64,000 bases of DNA from Paraburkholderia sp. SOS3. GTDB lineage: Bacteria > Pseudomonadota > Gammaproteobacteria > Burkholderiales > Burkholderiaceae. The stretch lies in the NCBI RefSeq assembly GCF_001922345.1, contig NZ_CP018811.1:4030001-4094000 (forward strand), in the 5' to 3' direction. Below the pieces are notes generated by a model. The model searched no databases. It saw nothing but the letters and a program-made list of their open reading frames with translations, and was not told where the DNA came from. Positions 20,171 through 29,537 of this stretch are shown piece by piece (within the stretch, counting starts at the first letter, position 1; each line of letters opens with the position of its first letter). Both the position numbers and the translations under genes were made by a program.

Positions 20171-20692
20171 ATGTCCACGAACGCCCATTCGAAAGACGAA
20201 CTGATCCGCCGCTTCGACTTGCAGCCGCATCCGGAAGGCGGCTATTACCGCGAAACGTATCGCGCCGCGCAGACCATCCACCGTGCGGAAAACGCGAATG
20301 AACCGCGCGCTGCGTCGACAGCGATCTACTACATGCTGTGCGACGGTGCGTATTCACGCTGGCATCGGCTGAAGTCAGACGAAGTCTGGCACTTCTATGC
20401 AGGCGATCCGCTTCTCGTGCATGTGCTCGACCGGCAAGGGAAGCTCACGACCCATCGCCTTGGCAACGCGCTCACGCATCCGGACACGGTGTTTCAGGCA
20501 CTCGTGCTGGGCGGCGACTGGTTCGCGGCCGAGTGCGAAGACCCGGCCAGCTTTGCCGTGGTCGGCTGCACGGTCGCGCCGGGCTTCGAATTCAGCGAGT
20601 TCGAAGTAGGCGACGTCGCGCAACTGCAGGTGCAGTTTCCGGCGCATCGGGATCTGCTTGTGCGGCTTGGACCGGTGAAAGGCGCAGCGTAA
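20171..20692 (+). CDS. Cupin-fold protein, DUF985 (Cupin_5) family
   Basis: A 173-residue protein. LIRRFDLQPHPEGGYYRETYR is the family's opening signature, followed by STAIYYMLCDGAYSRWHRLKSDEVWHFYAGDP, in which HR..SDEVWHFY supplies the metal-site histidines and glutamate of the cupin barrel. LGGDWFAAE and CTVAPGFEFSEFE close the domain. Homologues in bacteria and plants have no settled function; some are sugar-epimerase-like cupins. It is convergent with pyrF and 141 bp from pncC, so it may have its own promoter. Confidence 0.85.
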   Translation: MSTNAHSKDELIRRFDLQPHPEGGYYRETYRAAQTIHRAENANEPRAASTAIYYMLCDGAYSRWHRLKSDEVWHFYAGDPLLVHVLDRQGKLTTHRLGNALTHPDTVFQALVLGGDWFAAECEDPASFAVVGCTVAPGFEFSEFEVGDVAQLQVQFPAHRDLLVRLGPVKGAA

Positions 20693-20727
20693 AGACACGC
20701 AGGACACGCAGGACACGTAAGCCCGCG

Positions 20728-20744
20728 GCGGCGCCAGGCGCCGC
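20728..20744. repeat. Perfect GC palindrome between the cupin gene and pyrF
   Basis: GCGGCGCC-A-GGCGCCGC lies between two convergent stop codons, preceded at about 20694-20718 by three tandem copies of a GACACGCAG-like unit. No T-run follows, so it is at best a Rho-independent-like roadblock. Confidence 0.45.
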
Positions 20745-20780
20745 AAATATCGAAAAGCGAGCGCCGCGCCGCCTGTGCAA

Positions 20781-21599
20781 TCAGCGATACGCGTTGATCG
20801 AATCGCGTGTCTTCTGTGCGGCCGCAGCCGCCGCTTCCGCGTAATCGTCACCGTTGCCCGCGTAAATAATCGCGCGCGACGAATTGATCAGCATGCCCGT
20901 GCCGGCCGCGGTGCGCCCTGCGTGCACCGTCGCTTCGACGTCGCCGCCCTGCGCGCCGATACCGGGAATCAGCAGCGGCATATCGGAGACGAGACCGCGC
21001 ACCACTTCGATTTCCTTCGGAAACGTCGCGCCGACCACGAGGCCCAACTGGCCGTTCGTGTTCCATTTCTGTGCCGCGAGCTGCGCGACCGTCTGATAAA
21101 GCGGCCGGCCGCCCGCATCGAGAAACTGCAGATCGGAGCCACCCGGATTCGACGTTCGGCACAGCACGATCACGCCCTTGTCCTTGTGTTCGAGATACGG
21201 TTCGAGCGAATCGAAGCCCATATACGGGTTCACCGTCACCGCATCCGCGCGATACCGGTCGAACGCTTCACGCGCGTATTGCTCGGCCGTGCTGCCGATG
21301 TCGCCGCGCTTCGCGTCGAGAATCACCGGAAGCTCCGGGTGTTTCAGATGAATGTGCGCGATCAGTTGCTCGAGCTGATCTTCGGCGCGATGCGCGGCGA
21401 AGTACGCGATCTGCGGCTTGAACGCGCATGCATACGGCGCCGTCGCATCGACGATCCTGCGGCAAAAATCGAAGATCGCATCGGACCGGTTCGCGAGCGC
21501 GCCGGGAAACTTCGCCGGCTCCGGATCGAGCCCGACGCACAGCAGCGAGTTCGAGTTTTGCCAGGCGAGATTGAGCGACTGAATGAAGGATGAGGTCAT
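20781..21599 (-). CDS. pyrF: Orotidine 5'-phosphate decarboxylase, type 2
   Basis: A 272-residue enzyme for the last step of UMP synthesis. It belongs to the longer type 2 subfamily common in beta-proteobacteria and actinobacteria. The catalytic lysine motif is [16 protein letters not shown]. Other landmarks are [15 protein letters not shown] at the start, [17 protein letters not shown] and [16 protein letters not shown], with the phosphate-binding end [10 protein letters not shown]. It stands alone on the minus strand, 143 bp downstream of the start-proximal region of the galM end. Confidence 0.95.
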   Translation of the reverse strand: MTSSFIQSLNLAWQNSNSLLCVGLDPEPAKFPGALANRSDAIFDFCRRIVDATAPYACAFKPQIAYFAAHRAEDQLEQLIAHIHLKHPELPVILDAKRGDIGSTAEQYAREAFDRYRADAVTVNPYMGFDSLEPYLEHKDKGVIVLCRTSNPGGSDLQFLDAGGRPLYQTVAQLAAQKWNTNGQLGLVVGATFPKEIEVVRGLVSDMPLLIPGIGAQGGDVEATVHAGRTAAGTGMLINSSRAIIYAGNGDDYAEAAAAAAQKTRDSINAYR

Positions 21600-21742
21600 G
21601 GTGGAACCCGGGTGAAACCCGTGCGGGCATCGAATGCAGGAAAGGCGCGTATTTTACTCGCGCGCAATCGACATGCGTCCAATGCGCGACTCGCGGCGAG
21701 TATCGCGAGGGCGGTCATGTGCCCCGCCGCTCGCGCTTGAAC

Positions 21743-22834
21743 TCACTGCCTGCGCGCACCTCGGCCGCCCGCAAACGCCCGGAGGCCGACATGCTCGACC
21801 GCAAACCGGAATGTCCGCGACAGGCGCTCGCCGCGCGCAAGCAGGGTCATGCCGTGTTCGGCCGCACCGCCCGGCAGGTTCATCGCGTTGATCGGGTGAT
21901 CGACGGGCTCGAAGCAGAAAAAGTCTTCACCGGGCGGCGTGTAAAGCACGTAGTAATCGGTGCTCGACGACACCGTCAGCGACAATCGCCGCTTCGGCCA
22001 CACGACCGTCGCGTGCCCGCTCCAGTCGGTGAATGCGTGGTTGACCATCGTGCGCGGCAACGGATACGCGACGCCGAACTGCCACGCAGGCGGCACCGGC
22101 ACCTGGCGCACCGGCAGCCAGTCGTCGCCGGAAAGCCACAGGCCCGCGGCGGCCGCCGACAGTTGCGTATCGTCGTCGCGCACCAGAAACGGATGCACGC
22201 CGAGACCGAACGGCAACGTGTCGCGACCGACGTTCTCGATATCGAGCGTGATCACGAGCGTCGGGCCATCGAGCGTGTAGCTCTGCGCGGCCCGATAGGC
22301 GTACGGCTTGCCGTCGCTGCGATCGAGTGTGAGACGCACGCCTTCCTGCCCCATGTCGGCCACGTGCCACGACGCGAGCCACCCGTCGCCATGAATCGGC
22401 AGCGATTCGCCGGTGCGATTGCACGGCACGTCGACGGTGCGGCCGCCCACGCTGAAGCGCCCGCCGCCGATCCGGTTCGAATACGGCAGCATCGAATAAC
22501 AGGCAAGCTCGTTCGCATCGGTCTGCGGACTCACATGACGGCAACGCCGGAACACCGGCACCAGATTGCCTTCGCTGCGCCAGTCGAAGCGCGTGACGCC
22601 GCCGCCGAGATGCGGCGCGACGTCGACACGCAAGTACGCATTGGCGAGCGTCACGTTGTCGATTTCGCCGGCATTCGACGCGCCGATCGCAACGGCCGAC
22701 GTACTCGGCCCGGCCAGCACCGGATGCGTCGCCGCCTGGAGCCGCGCGCGGCGCGTCTGAGTGGGCGAAGCGGAAGGAGTAGAAGAAGCGGAAGAAGCGG
22801 AAGAAGACGGGACAGCGGTATTCGCGACAGTCAT
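21743..22834 (-). CDS. galM: Aldose 1-epimerase (mutarotase) family protein
   Basis: A 363-residue GalM-like protein that would interconvert alpha and beta anomers of an imported aldose. The core starts near residue 60 (NVTLANAYLRVDVAPHLGGGVTRFDW). SMLPYSNRIGGGRF, IHGDGWLASWHV and LGVHPFLVRDDD carry the conserved His residues, and FFCFEPVDHPINAMN the catalytic Glu. The first 50 residues are Ser/Ala/Pro-rich with no clear signal peptide. The start at 22834 has GGGAG 8 bases upstream. It is the last gene of the sugar operon, where supplying the right anomer to the aldose dehydrogenase fits. Confidence 0.85.
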   Translation of the reverse strand: MTVANTAVPSSSASSASSTPSASPTQTRRARLQAATHPVLAGPSTSAVAIGASNAGEIDNVTLANAYLRVDVAPHLGGGVTRFDWRSEGNLVPVFRRCRHVSPQTDANELACYSMLPYSNRIGGGRFSVGGRTVDVPCNRTGESLPIHGDGWLASWHVADMGQEGVRLTLDRSDGKPYAYRAAQSYTLDGPTLVITLDIENVGRDTLPFGLGVHPFLVRDDDTQLSAAAAGLWLSGDDWLPVRQVPVPPAWQFGVAYPLPRTMVNHAFTDWSGHATVVWPKRRLSLTVSSSTDYYVLYTPPGEDFFCFEPVDHPINAMNLPGGAAEHGMTLLARGERLSRTFRFAVEHVGLRAFAGGRGARRQ

Positions 22835-22960
22835 GTCAAAGCTCCCTTCGAGAGGCATCGAATGTCGCCGTCATGGACGGCGGCTATGCGGGCGGCGCGG
22901 CGAACCGGCCGCCTCTTTGGTTTGTGCCAGCTGAACTTTAAATCACGCGGCGGCGCACCT

Positions 22961-23905
22961 CTAGCGTGGGATACCCTCGAATACGGGCTCCGGCAGTCCG
23001 CGCCGCGCCGGCGTTGCGATAAACACGCCGCCTGCAAGCGGATTTCTGCGCAGCGCATCGGCATCGAGACCGACGCGCGCGCTCGTCACATAAAGCGTCG
23101 CCAGCCGCGCGCCGCCAAGCGCTACACAACTAGGCTGCGCGGTCGGCACGATCACGCGCTCCGTTTCGACGCCGTTCGCATCGTAGCGTACGACGCGAGC
23201 GCCGCCCCAATGCGCATTCCATAAGCCGCCTTCGGCATCGACGGTCGAACCGTCGGGCTCGCCCGTGGCATCGGCGAGCCGCACGAACAGGCGCTCGTTC
23301 GACACGCGTCCGTGCGCGCCATAATCGCACGCACGGATCTCGCGGGTCGGCGAGTCGCAAAAATACATCGTCGCGCCGTCGGGACTGAACGCGATGCTGT
23401 TCGAAATCGCCGGCGCCGGCAACGGCAGCCGCTCGAGCGTCAGATCGCGATTAAGCCGGTAAAAGCCGCCGATCGGCCGCGCCGGGGCGCCTTCATCCTT
23501 GGTGCCGAACACGAAGCGCCCCTGGCGGTCGCACCGGCCATCGTTGACACGCGTGTTCAGACCCGCTTCGATTTCGACGATCGTCTCGATCCCGCCCGTC
23601 GCGAGATCGAAGAAGGCAAGGCGCGACGCGAGACCCAGCAGCAGATAGTGCGGATCGGCGCACAGCGCGAACGTAGCGAGGCGCTCGGGCATGGTCCACG
23701 ACGTGCTGCTCGCATCGCGCGGATCGTAACGCCACAAGCGCGCGCCTTCGATGTCGACCCAGTAGAAGCGGCCGGTTCTCGCGCACCACGTGGCGCCTTC
23801 TCCGAGCGCGCATTTCGCGTCGATCGCGAGCGCCGCATGCCGTTCCCGTTGCGCTTCCCGTTTGCGCTCCGATGCTTTCGCCTGCATGACTGCATCTCCG
23901 CTCAT
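22961..23905 (-). CDS. SMP-30/gluconolactonase-family sugar lactonase
   Basis: A six-bladed beta-propeller lactonase of 314 residues. Metal-site residues are seen in CALGEGATWC (Glu), LNTRVNDGRCDRQGRFVFGT (Asn and Asp) and FCDSPTREI (Asp). In the oxidative De Ley-Doudoroff route such an enzyme opens the galactono- or arabinono-lactone made by the aldose dehydrogenase. The start at 23905 (MSGDAV) is favoured because GGAGG sits 6 bases upstream; the ATG two codons earlier would touch that site. It overlaps the preceding dehydrogenase by 4 bases (ATGA). Confidence 0.88.
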   Translation of the reverse strand: MSGDAVMQAKASERKREAQRERHAALAIDAKCALGEGATWCARTGRFYWVDIEGARLWRYDPRDASSTSWTMPERLATFALCADPHYLLLGLASRLAFFDLATGGIETIVEIEAGLNTRVNDGRCDRQGRFVFGTKDEGAPARPIGGFYRLNRDLTLERLPLPAPAISNSIAFSPDGATMYFCDSPTREIRACDYGAHGRVSNERLFVRLADATGEPDGSTVDAEGGLWNAHWGGARVVRYDANGVETERVIVPTAQPSCVALGGARLATLYVTSARVGLDADALRRNPLAGGVFIATPARRGLPEPVFEGIPR

Positions 23906-24702
23906 GCCCATCCTCCGTCGACAATCATGTCCTGCGCGGTGATCATCCGGCTATCGTCGGCGGCGAGAAACAGCGCCATGCGCGCGATATCGTCCGGCAT
24001 CAGTTCCGCGTCGATGCACTGCCCTTCCTTGATCGCGCGGCGGCCCGCATCGTCGACCCACAGGCGTTTCTGTTTTTCCGTCATCACCCAGCCCGGCACC
24101 AGCGAATTGACGCGAATATGGAACGGCCCGAGATCGCGTGCGAGGCCGCGCGTGAGCCCTTGCACCGCCGATTTCGCCATCAGATAGACAGGCAGGTTGC
24201 CGTTTTTCAGCATCCAGCTGATCGAGCCGAGATTGATGATCGAGCCGCCGCCGGCCGCTTTCATATCGTCGGCCACCGCCTGCGCGGCGAAAAACTGATG
24301 CCGCACGTTCACGGCAATGCTCGCGTCGAACGATTCGGCCGTCACGTCCGCGATCTTGTGGCGCTTGTCGTTCGCCGCATTGTTGACGAGCACCAGGATC
24401 GGCCCGAGCGCCGCGCGGACATCGGCAATCGCCTTTTGCAGCGCGTCGATATCGGTCACGTCGCAGCGCGCGAACAGCGGCTTGTGCCGCGAATCGCCGA
24501 GTTCGTCGGCGAGCGCGTCGCCGGCCGTTTCGTCGATATCGAAGAACGCGACGCGCGCGCCCTGCGCGGCGAAATGCTCGACGAAGGCCGCGCCGATGCC
24601 GGTCGCACCGCCCGTGATCAGCACCGTACGGTCCGCGAGGCTCGGATAGTGCGCATAGACATCGGCGGCATGCCGTGCGCTTGCATTGGCAGGAGACGAC
24701 AT
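23902..24702 (-). CDS. Short-chain dehydrogenase, likely sugar (galactose/arabinose/xylose) 1-dehydrogenase
   Basis: A 266-residue classical SDR. TVLITGGATGIGAAF is the NAD(P) site, LVNNAANDKRHKIADVT the NNAG-type stretch, and GSISWMLKNGNLPVYLMAK holds the catalytic Ser, Tyr and Lys. The NDxRHK-(L/I)ADVT and VNxRHxFFxxQAV segments resemble Caulobacter xylose 1-dehydrogenase XylB as I remember it, which points to oxidation of an aldose to its lactone. It is translationally coupled to the lactonase, exactly the next step. The sugar cannot be fixed from sequence; context favours D-galactose or L-arabinose. Confidence 0.85.
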   Translation of the reverse strand: MSSPANASARHAADVYAHYPSLADRTVLITGGATGIGAAFVEHFAAQGARVAFFDIDETAGDALADELGDSRHKPLFARCDVTDIDALQKAIADVRAALGPILVLVNNAANDKRHKIADVTAESFDASIAVNVRHQFFAAQAVADDMKAAGGGSIINLGSISWMLKNGNLPVYLMAKSAVQGLTRGLARDLGPFHIRVNSLVPGWVMTEKQKRLWVDDAGRRAIKEGQCIDAELMPDDIARMALFLAADDSRMITAQDMIVDGGWA

Positions 24703-24796
24703 CGTTCGATTCCCCTAAAGATCGATCACACGTTGCGCTTCAGTGCTCGTCGATTGCACTTCGATTGCGTGTCGAAATTGCGTATCGCAATTGCTA

Positions 24797-25816
24797 TCAA
24801 TCGCGCGAACCACGGTTCTTCAACTGGTCGAGCAGCACGGCGGCGAGCAGGATCGCACCGCGCACGAGGTACTGATAGAACGCATCGATATTGAGCAGGT
24901 TCATCACGTTCTCGACCGTGCCCATGATCAGCACGCCGATCACCACACCCGAGATCGTCGCGCGACCGCCGAGCAGCGACACGCCGCCGAGCACGCACGC
25001 GGAGATCACGTTCAGCTCGAAGCCTTCGGCCGCATTCGGCTGGCCCGACGTGATGCGCGACGCAAGAATCACACCGGCCAGTGCCGTCACCGCGCCCTGA
25101 ATCAGGAAGATATATACACGCGTGCGTTCGACGTTGATACCGGCCAACCGCGACGCTTCCGGATTGCCGCCGATCGCGAGCGTATTGCGGCCGTAGACGG
25201 TCTGATTGAGCATCACGCCGAACACGATAAAGCAGCACAGCGTGACCCAGATCGGCAGCGAGACGCCGAAGAACGTCAGGCCGCCGAGCGCGATAAACGT
25301 ATCGGACGACACGCCGACCGCCTGCCCGTGCGACACGATAAAGCCGAGGCCGCGCACGATTTCCATCGTCGCGAGCGTCGTGATCAGCGCGTTGATGCGC
25401 AAGTATGCGATCACGGCGCCGTTCACGAAGCCGATCACGGCGCCGGCCGCGACCGCGGCGACGATCGCAATGAACGTATTGTTCGTCGCATTGAGCACCA
25501 TTGCGCACAGCACGCCGGCAAACGCGACGGTCGAACCCACGGACAGATCGAAATCGCGCGACGCGAGACAGAACATCATCGTGCACGCGACCATGCCGAT
25601 CTGCGAGATCGACAGCGCGAGGCCGAGCATATTCTCGATCGAAAAGAAGTGATCGACCGTCAGCGACATCGTGATGAACATGATGGCGAAGATCACGATG
25701 AGGCTGTACTCGGTAATCTGCTGCCACCATTTCTGGCGGTCGTTCGCCTGCGGAATCAGCGCTTCGGCGGCGCTTTTCGCCGCCTGTTGCGCGAGGTTTT
25801 CTTGAGCTTGTTGCAT
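24797..25816 (-). CDS. araH: Sugar ABC transporter permease, AraH-like
   Basis: A 339-residue inner-membrane permease of the ribose/arabinose (CUT2) class with about eight to ten hydrophobic segments, first at about 37-60. ISQIGMVACTMMFCLASRDFDLSVGS is the family's conserved early segment, SACVLGGVSLLGGRATISG the cytoplasmic EAA-like loop, and MNLLNIDAFYQYLVRG...LL matches the AraH C-terminus. It forms the importer with AraG and AraF encoded immediately upstream; the gap to araG is 18 bp. The transported sugar is likely L-arabinose and/or D-galactose. Confidence 0.9.
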   Translation of the reverse strand: MQQAQENLAQQAAKSAAEALIPQANDRQKWWQQITEYSLIVIFAIMFITMSLTVDHFFSIENMLGLALSISQIGMVACTMMFCLASRDFDLSVGSTVAFAGVLCAMVLNATNNTFIAIVAAVAAGAVIGFVNGAVIAYLRINALITTLATMEIVRGLGFIVSHGQAVGVSSDTFIALGGLTFFGVSLPIWVTLCCFIVFGVMLNQTVYGRNTLAIGGNPEASRLAGINVERTRVYIFLIQGAVTALAGVILASRITSGQPNAAEGFELNVISACVLGGVSLLGGRATISGVVIGVLIMGTVENVMNLLNIDAFYQYLVRGAILLAAVLLDQLKNRGSRD

Positions 25817-25834
25817 GTCGTTGCTCCTCAGACT

Positions 25835-27358
25835 TCAGGCCGCCTGCGCGGTCTCGGATACTGTCGAACTCTTCGGCAAGGCGAGGTTCAGCACCGATTG
25901 CTCGGTCGCCGCGCCGCGCGCCAGCTCGCCGGAAATGCGGCCTTGCCGCATCACGACGATGCGATCGGAAACGCCGAGTACTTCCGGCAATTCCGACGAA
26001 ATCATCACGATCGCGCAGCCGCGCTGCGCGAGCTCGTAGATCACGTTGTAAATCTCGTGCTTCGCACCGACGTCGATACCGCGCGTCGGTTCGTCGAGAA
26101 TCACGACCTTCAGATCGGGCTCCGCAAGCCAGCGCGACAGAATCGCTTTCTGCTGGTTGCCGCCCGACAGGAAGCGGATTTTCTGGCGGCGGCTCGGCGT
26201 CTTGATCTTCAGAAGCTTGATAAAGCGGTCCGCCGTTTCGGCTTCCTTCTTGCGATCGAGGAAAATGCCCGCGCGCAGATAGTGGCGCCGGCAACTGATA
26301 TTGATGTTCTCCGCCACCGACGCGATCGCGACGATGCCCTCTTCCTTGCGGTCTTCGGGGCACAGCACGATGCCCTGGCGAATCGCGTCGCCCGCGCTTT
26401 TCACCTTGATCGGCTTGCCGTCGAGCGTCAGTTGCCCGCCCTTTTTCGGATCGTCGCCGTACACGAGGTGCATCAGTTCGCTGCGGCCCGCGCCGACCAG
26501 ACCGAAAAAGCCGACGATCTCGCCGCGCCGCACCTCGAAGCTCGCCGGCTCCGTCAGCGGACCGCCTTCGATGGCCTTCGCCGAGAAGCGCACTTCGCCG
26601 AGTTCGCGCGGCGTGTAGTTATAGATGTCCGAAATCTCGCGGCCCACCATTTCGCTGACGATCGTGTCGCGGCTCACGCCTTCGAGCGTCTCGTGCGAGG
26701 CAACCTTGCGGCCGTCGCGGAAAATCGTGCACGCGTCGCACAGCCGATAGATCTCGTCCATGCGGTGCGAGATATAGATCAGCGCGCGATTGTCGGCGCG
26801 CAGATCGCGCACGAGCTTGAACAGCACTTCGGTTTCGCGATGCGACAGCGAGCTCGTCGGCTCGTCGAGCGCGATCACGCGCGCATTGCGCATCAGCGCC
26901 TTGCAGATTTCGACCATCTGCCGCTGCGCGATAGACAGCTTGCGCAGCTTCGCATCCGGGTTCAGATCGACCCCCATCGCGGCGAGCTGCTCGCGCACAT
27001 AGCGCTTCGCATGGCGCTTGTTGACCCAGCCGAGCGCATTGGGCAGGCGGCCGAGCATCAGGTTCTCCGCGACCGTCAGATCCGGCACGTACTGCAATTC
27101 CTGGTGAATCACCGCGATACCGGCCGCAATCGACGCACCGGCGCTGCCGAAGTGCACTTCGTTGCCGTCGATCAGGACCCGCCCCGAGTCCGGCTGATAT
27201 TCGCCGCCGAGAATCTTGAGCAGGGTCGATTTCCCCGCGCCGTTCTCGCCCATCAGGCCGTGCACCTGGCCCGCATGCACGTCGAACGAAATGCCGTCGA
27301 GCGCGCGTACGCCTGGAAACACCTTGCCGATATTGTCAAAACGCAGCGTCGCTGACAC
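25835..27358 (-). CDS. araG: Sugar ABC transporter ATP-binding protein, AraG-like
   Basis: A 507-residue tandem ATPase of the CUT2 class (E. coli AraG has 504). The first domain has Walker [13 protein letters not shown] and signature [11 protein letters not shown]; the second has [26 protein letters not shown] and Walker [21 protein letters not shown], all as in AraG. The second domain's Walker A is degenerate (GLVGAGRSE), normal for this class. The start is a GTG at 27358, decided by a perfect AGGAGG 4 bases upstream; the frame stays open for 48 more codons, but that part has no homologous content. Confidence 0.92.
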   Translation of the reverse strand: MSATLRFDNIGKVFPGVRALDGISFDVHAGQVHGLMGENGAGKSTLLKILGGEYQPDSGRVLIDGNEVHFGSAGASIAAGIAVIHQELQYVPDLTVAENLMLGRLPNALGWVNKRHAKRYVREQLAAMGVDLNPDAKLRKLSIAQRQMVEICKALMRNARVIALDEPTSSLSHRETEVLFKLVRDLRADNRALIYISHRMDEIYRLCDACTIFRDGRKVASHETLEGVSRDTIVSEMVGREISDIYNYTPRELGEVRFSAKAIEGGPLTEPASFEVRRGEIVGFFGLVGAGRSELMHLVYGDDPKKGGQLTLDGKPIKVKSAGDAIRQGIVLCPEDRKEEGIVAIASVAENINISCRRHYLRAGIFLDRKKEAETADRFIKLLKIKTPSRRQKIRFLSGGNQQKAILSRWLAEPDLKVVILDEPTRGIDVGAKHEIYNVIYELAQRGCAIVMISSELPEVLGVSDRIVVMRQGRISGELARGAATEQSVLNLALPKSSTVSETAQAA

Positions 27359-27500
27359 TTCGCCTCCTGTTGCCACTTGTGATTGCACGGGTTTGCCGCC
27401 GGGGGTGTGCCCGTCCCAAACCGGTGATACGCACCGCCGGCGCACAAACGCGCCCCGGTTGTCGTTGCGCGGCGTGCGCTCATACGATCGGTTCATCCGC

Positions 27501-27533
27501 AAAACGCGCGGACGTCATGGCCGTCCACGCGCT
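27501..27533 (-). terminator. Hairpin between araF and araG (attenuator-like)
   Basis: On the minus strand the arms GCGCGTGGACG and CGTCCGCGCG enclose a 7-base loop and are followed by TTTT. It lies about 53 bp after the araF stop in the 227-bp araF-araG gap. A partial terminator here would leave more mRNA for the binding protein than for ATPase and permease. Confidence 0.55.
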
Positions 27534-27585
27534 TTGCCGTTACTGCACTGCTGCATTCATTCGCGTCTGCTGTAACGTCAGGACG

Positions 27586-28587
27586 TTACTTCGACGCGAG
27601 ACCCATCTCCTTGCGCACTTCGCCGACGTTGTCGCGCGTGGCGAGCATGCCGGTCGTCAGCGTCAGCAGCGGCGGTTCCTTGCCTTGCGTGATCCATGCG
27701 TACATCAGGTCCGAGGTTTCCTCGCCGTGGCGCTTCGGGCTGATGATCACGGTGCCGTAGAAGCCCGTCGGCTGCGGCTTCTTGAACTCGTTCAGTGCCG
27801 AATCCGAACCGCCGATACCGATGCCGATCATGTTGTCGGCTTTGAAGCCGCGGCCTTCGGCAGCGCGCACCGCGCCGAGCACCGCTTCGTCGTTCAGACC
27901 GTAGGCCACCCAGTGCTTGAATTGCGGGTTCTTCGTGAGCGCGATGTTCGCTGCGTTGAAGGCGTTTTCCGTGTCGGTCTTCGCTTGCGGCGCGGCGACG
28001 ATGTTGGCCTTCGGAAAGCCCGCGGCGACGAGCGCGTCGGTCGCGCCGGCCGTGCGGTCGTGCGCGGTCGGCAGTTGCTCGTAGGTCACGTCGATCGCGC
28101 CGACGTCCTTCATGTCCCAGCCGCGCTTCTTGATCTCGGCCGCGATGCCTTCGCCGACCTGCTTGCCGATGTTGTACGCCGAGATGCCCATATGCGGCAC
28201 CGACTCGATCGGCTTGCCCGAGCCGTCGACGAGGCGGTCGTCGACCGTCATCATCTTGAGGCCGTCGGCCTTCGCCTTCGCCACGATGCCCGGCCCGAGC
28301 TTGACGTCCGGCGTGCAGATCACGAAGCCCTGCGCCTTTTGCGCGGCGAGGTTGTCGATCGCGCTCATCACCTTCTCGCCCGACGGCGCACCGATCTTCA
28401 CGAGCGTGAAGCCCTTCTGCTTCGCGGCGATCTCGGCGAACTTCCACTCATCCTGGAACCACGGCTCCTCGGGCTGCTTCACGAGAAAGCCGATCTTGAC
28501 CTGATCGGCTGCCTGCGCAACCGGCGCGTTGACGAGCACCGCCGTCGTCGCTGCCGCCGCGAGCGTGAGGAATATTCTGCGTTTCAT
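27586..28587 (-). CDS. araF: Periplasmic sugar-binding protein, AraF-like
   Basis: A 333-residue precursor (E. coli AraF 329) with signal peptide MKRRIFLTLAAAATTAVLVNAPVAQA, shown in part, and mature start ADQVKIGFLVKQPEEPWFQDE. IGAPSGEKVMSAIDNLAAQ, VDDRLVDGSG, NIVAAPQAKTDTENAFNAAN and IGIGGSDSALNEFKK follow the AraF fold closely, including the arabinose-contacting stretches. AGGAGA precedes the ATG at 28587. It delivers sugar to AraG-AraH. In some alpha- and beta-proteobacteria this transporter type carries both arabinose and galactose, which would suit the galactose enzymes in the operon. Confidence 0.91.
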   Translation of the reverse strand: MKRRIFLTLAAAATTAVLVNAPVAQAADQVKIGFLVKQPEEPWFQDEWKFAEIAAKQKGFTLVKIGAPSGEKVMSAIDNLAAQKAQGFVICTPDVKLGPGIVAKAKADGLKMMTVDDRLVDGSGKPIESVPHMGISAYNIGKQVGEGIAAEIKKRGWDMKDVGAIDVTYEQLPTAHDRTAGATDALVAAGFPKANIVAAPQAKTDTENAFNAANIALTKNPQFKHWVAYGLNDEAVLGAVRAAEGRGFKADNMIGIGIGGSDSALNEFKKPQPTGFYGTVIISPKRHGEETSDLMYAWITQGKEPPLLTLTTGMLATRDNVGEVRKEMGLASK

Positions 28588-28724
28588 GCTTGTCTCCTGA
28601 CTAGTAACGAGAAGGTTATCGGCCGCGTCTTCTTGTACCGGGACTGACACACGCGGCCAGCGCGTCAACCGGTTCACTTTGCTTCGCCACGTGCTGACGT
28701 GGACGATGGATGCTCGTGCGGCCG

Positions 28725-29537
28725 TCAATCGTGATAAAGCGCCGAGCGGCCGCCATCGACGGTGATACAGCTCGCGTTGATAAACGGCGCTTCGTCGGAG
28801 GCGAGAAACACCGCGGTCATCGCGACTTCTTCGGGACGGCCGATGCGTTTCATCGGCTGCAAATCGAGCGTCGCCTGCTGCGCGGCGGCGGGGTCCGGCT
28901 GGTTGTCCCACCATTCGCGCGTCAACTGCGTTTCGATATAGCCAGGCGCGATTGCATTGACGCGCACATTGCGCGGCGCGTATTCGATGCCGAGCGCGCG
29001 CGTCAGGCCGATCACGCCGTGCTTTGCAACCGGATACGGAAAGCACCCTGGAATGATCTTGAACGAGTGCGTCGACGCGATATTGACGATGCTGCCGCGG
29101 CCGCGTTCGACCATACCCGGCAATGCGGCGCGACAGCCGTTCCAGACGCCGTCGAGGTCGACCGCGAAGCAGCGTCGCCAGTCGTCGTCGCTCATCGTAA
29201 GCGGGTCGCAGAACACATTGATGCCGGCGTTGTTGACGAGCACGTCGAGCGGGCCGAACGCGCGCTGCGCTTCGTCGACCGCGTGTTGCACCGATGCGGA
29301 CTGCGTGACGTCGGTGCGCACGGCGAGCACGCGTGCGCCGCCGGCGCCATGGTTCGCGCCGGCATTCGTGCTGGCCGCAGCCGCCTCGATTTCTCGCGCG
29401 GTCTGCTGCGCCGTGTCGATATCGAGCTCCGCAAGCACGACCGCCGCGCCTTCACGCGCGAACGCGTGCGCGATCGCGGCGCCGATGCCGCGACCCGCGC
29501 CCGTGATCAATGCGACCTTGCCGGCAAGGCGATTCAT
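28725..29537 (-). CDS. Short-chain dehydrogenase of the sugar operon (second SDR)
   Basis: A 270-residue SDR with cofactor site ALITGAGRGIGAAIAHAF, NNAGINVF, and active site STHSFKIIPGCFPYPVAKHG with the YxxxK pair. It contains a 12-residue Ala/Gly-rich insertion (ASTNAGANHGAGG) after the second helix. ATG overlaps the dgoA stop by 4 bases, so the two are coupled. It is only moderately similar to the other SDR of this operon and may act on a different substrate or be the galactose dehydrogenase proper; the sequence alone does not say. Confidence 0.84.
   Translation of the reverse strand: MNRLAGKVALITGAGRGIGAAIAHAFAREGAAVVLAELDIDTAQQTAREIEAAAASTNAGANHGAGGARVLAVRTDVTQSASVQHAVDEAQRAFGPLDVLVNNAGINVFCDPLTMSDDDWRRCFAVDLDGVWNGCRAALPGMVERGRGSIVNIASTHSFKIIPGCFPYPVAKHGVIGLTRALGIEYAPRNVRVNAIAPGYIETQLTREWWDNQPDPAAAQQATLDLQPMKRIGRPEEVAMTAVFLASDEAPFINASCITVDGGRSALYHD

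Noticed and set aside
24743..27355. Long plus-strand open frame opposite araH and araG
   Set aside because: No recognisable protein; low-complexity Arg/His/Asp composition; real genes lie on the other strand.
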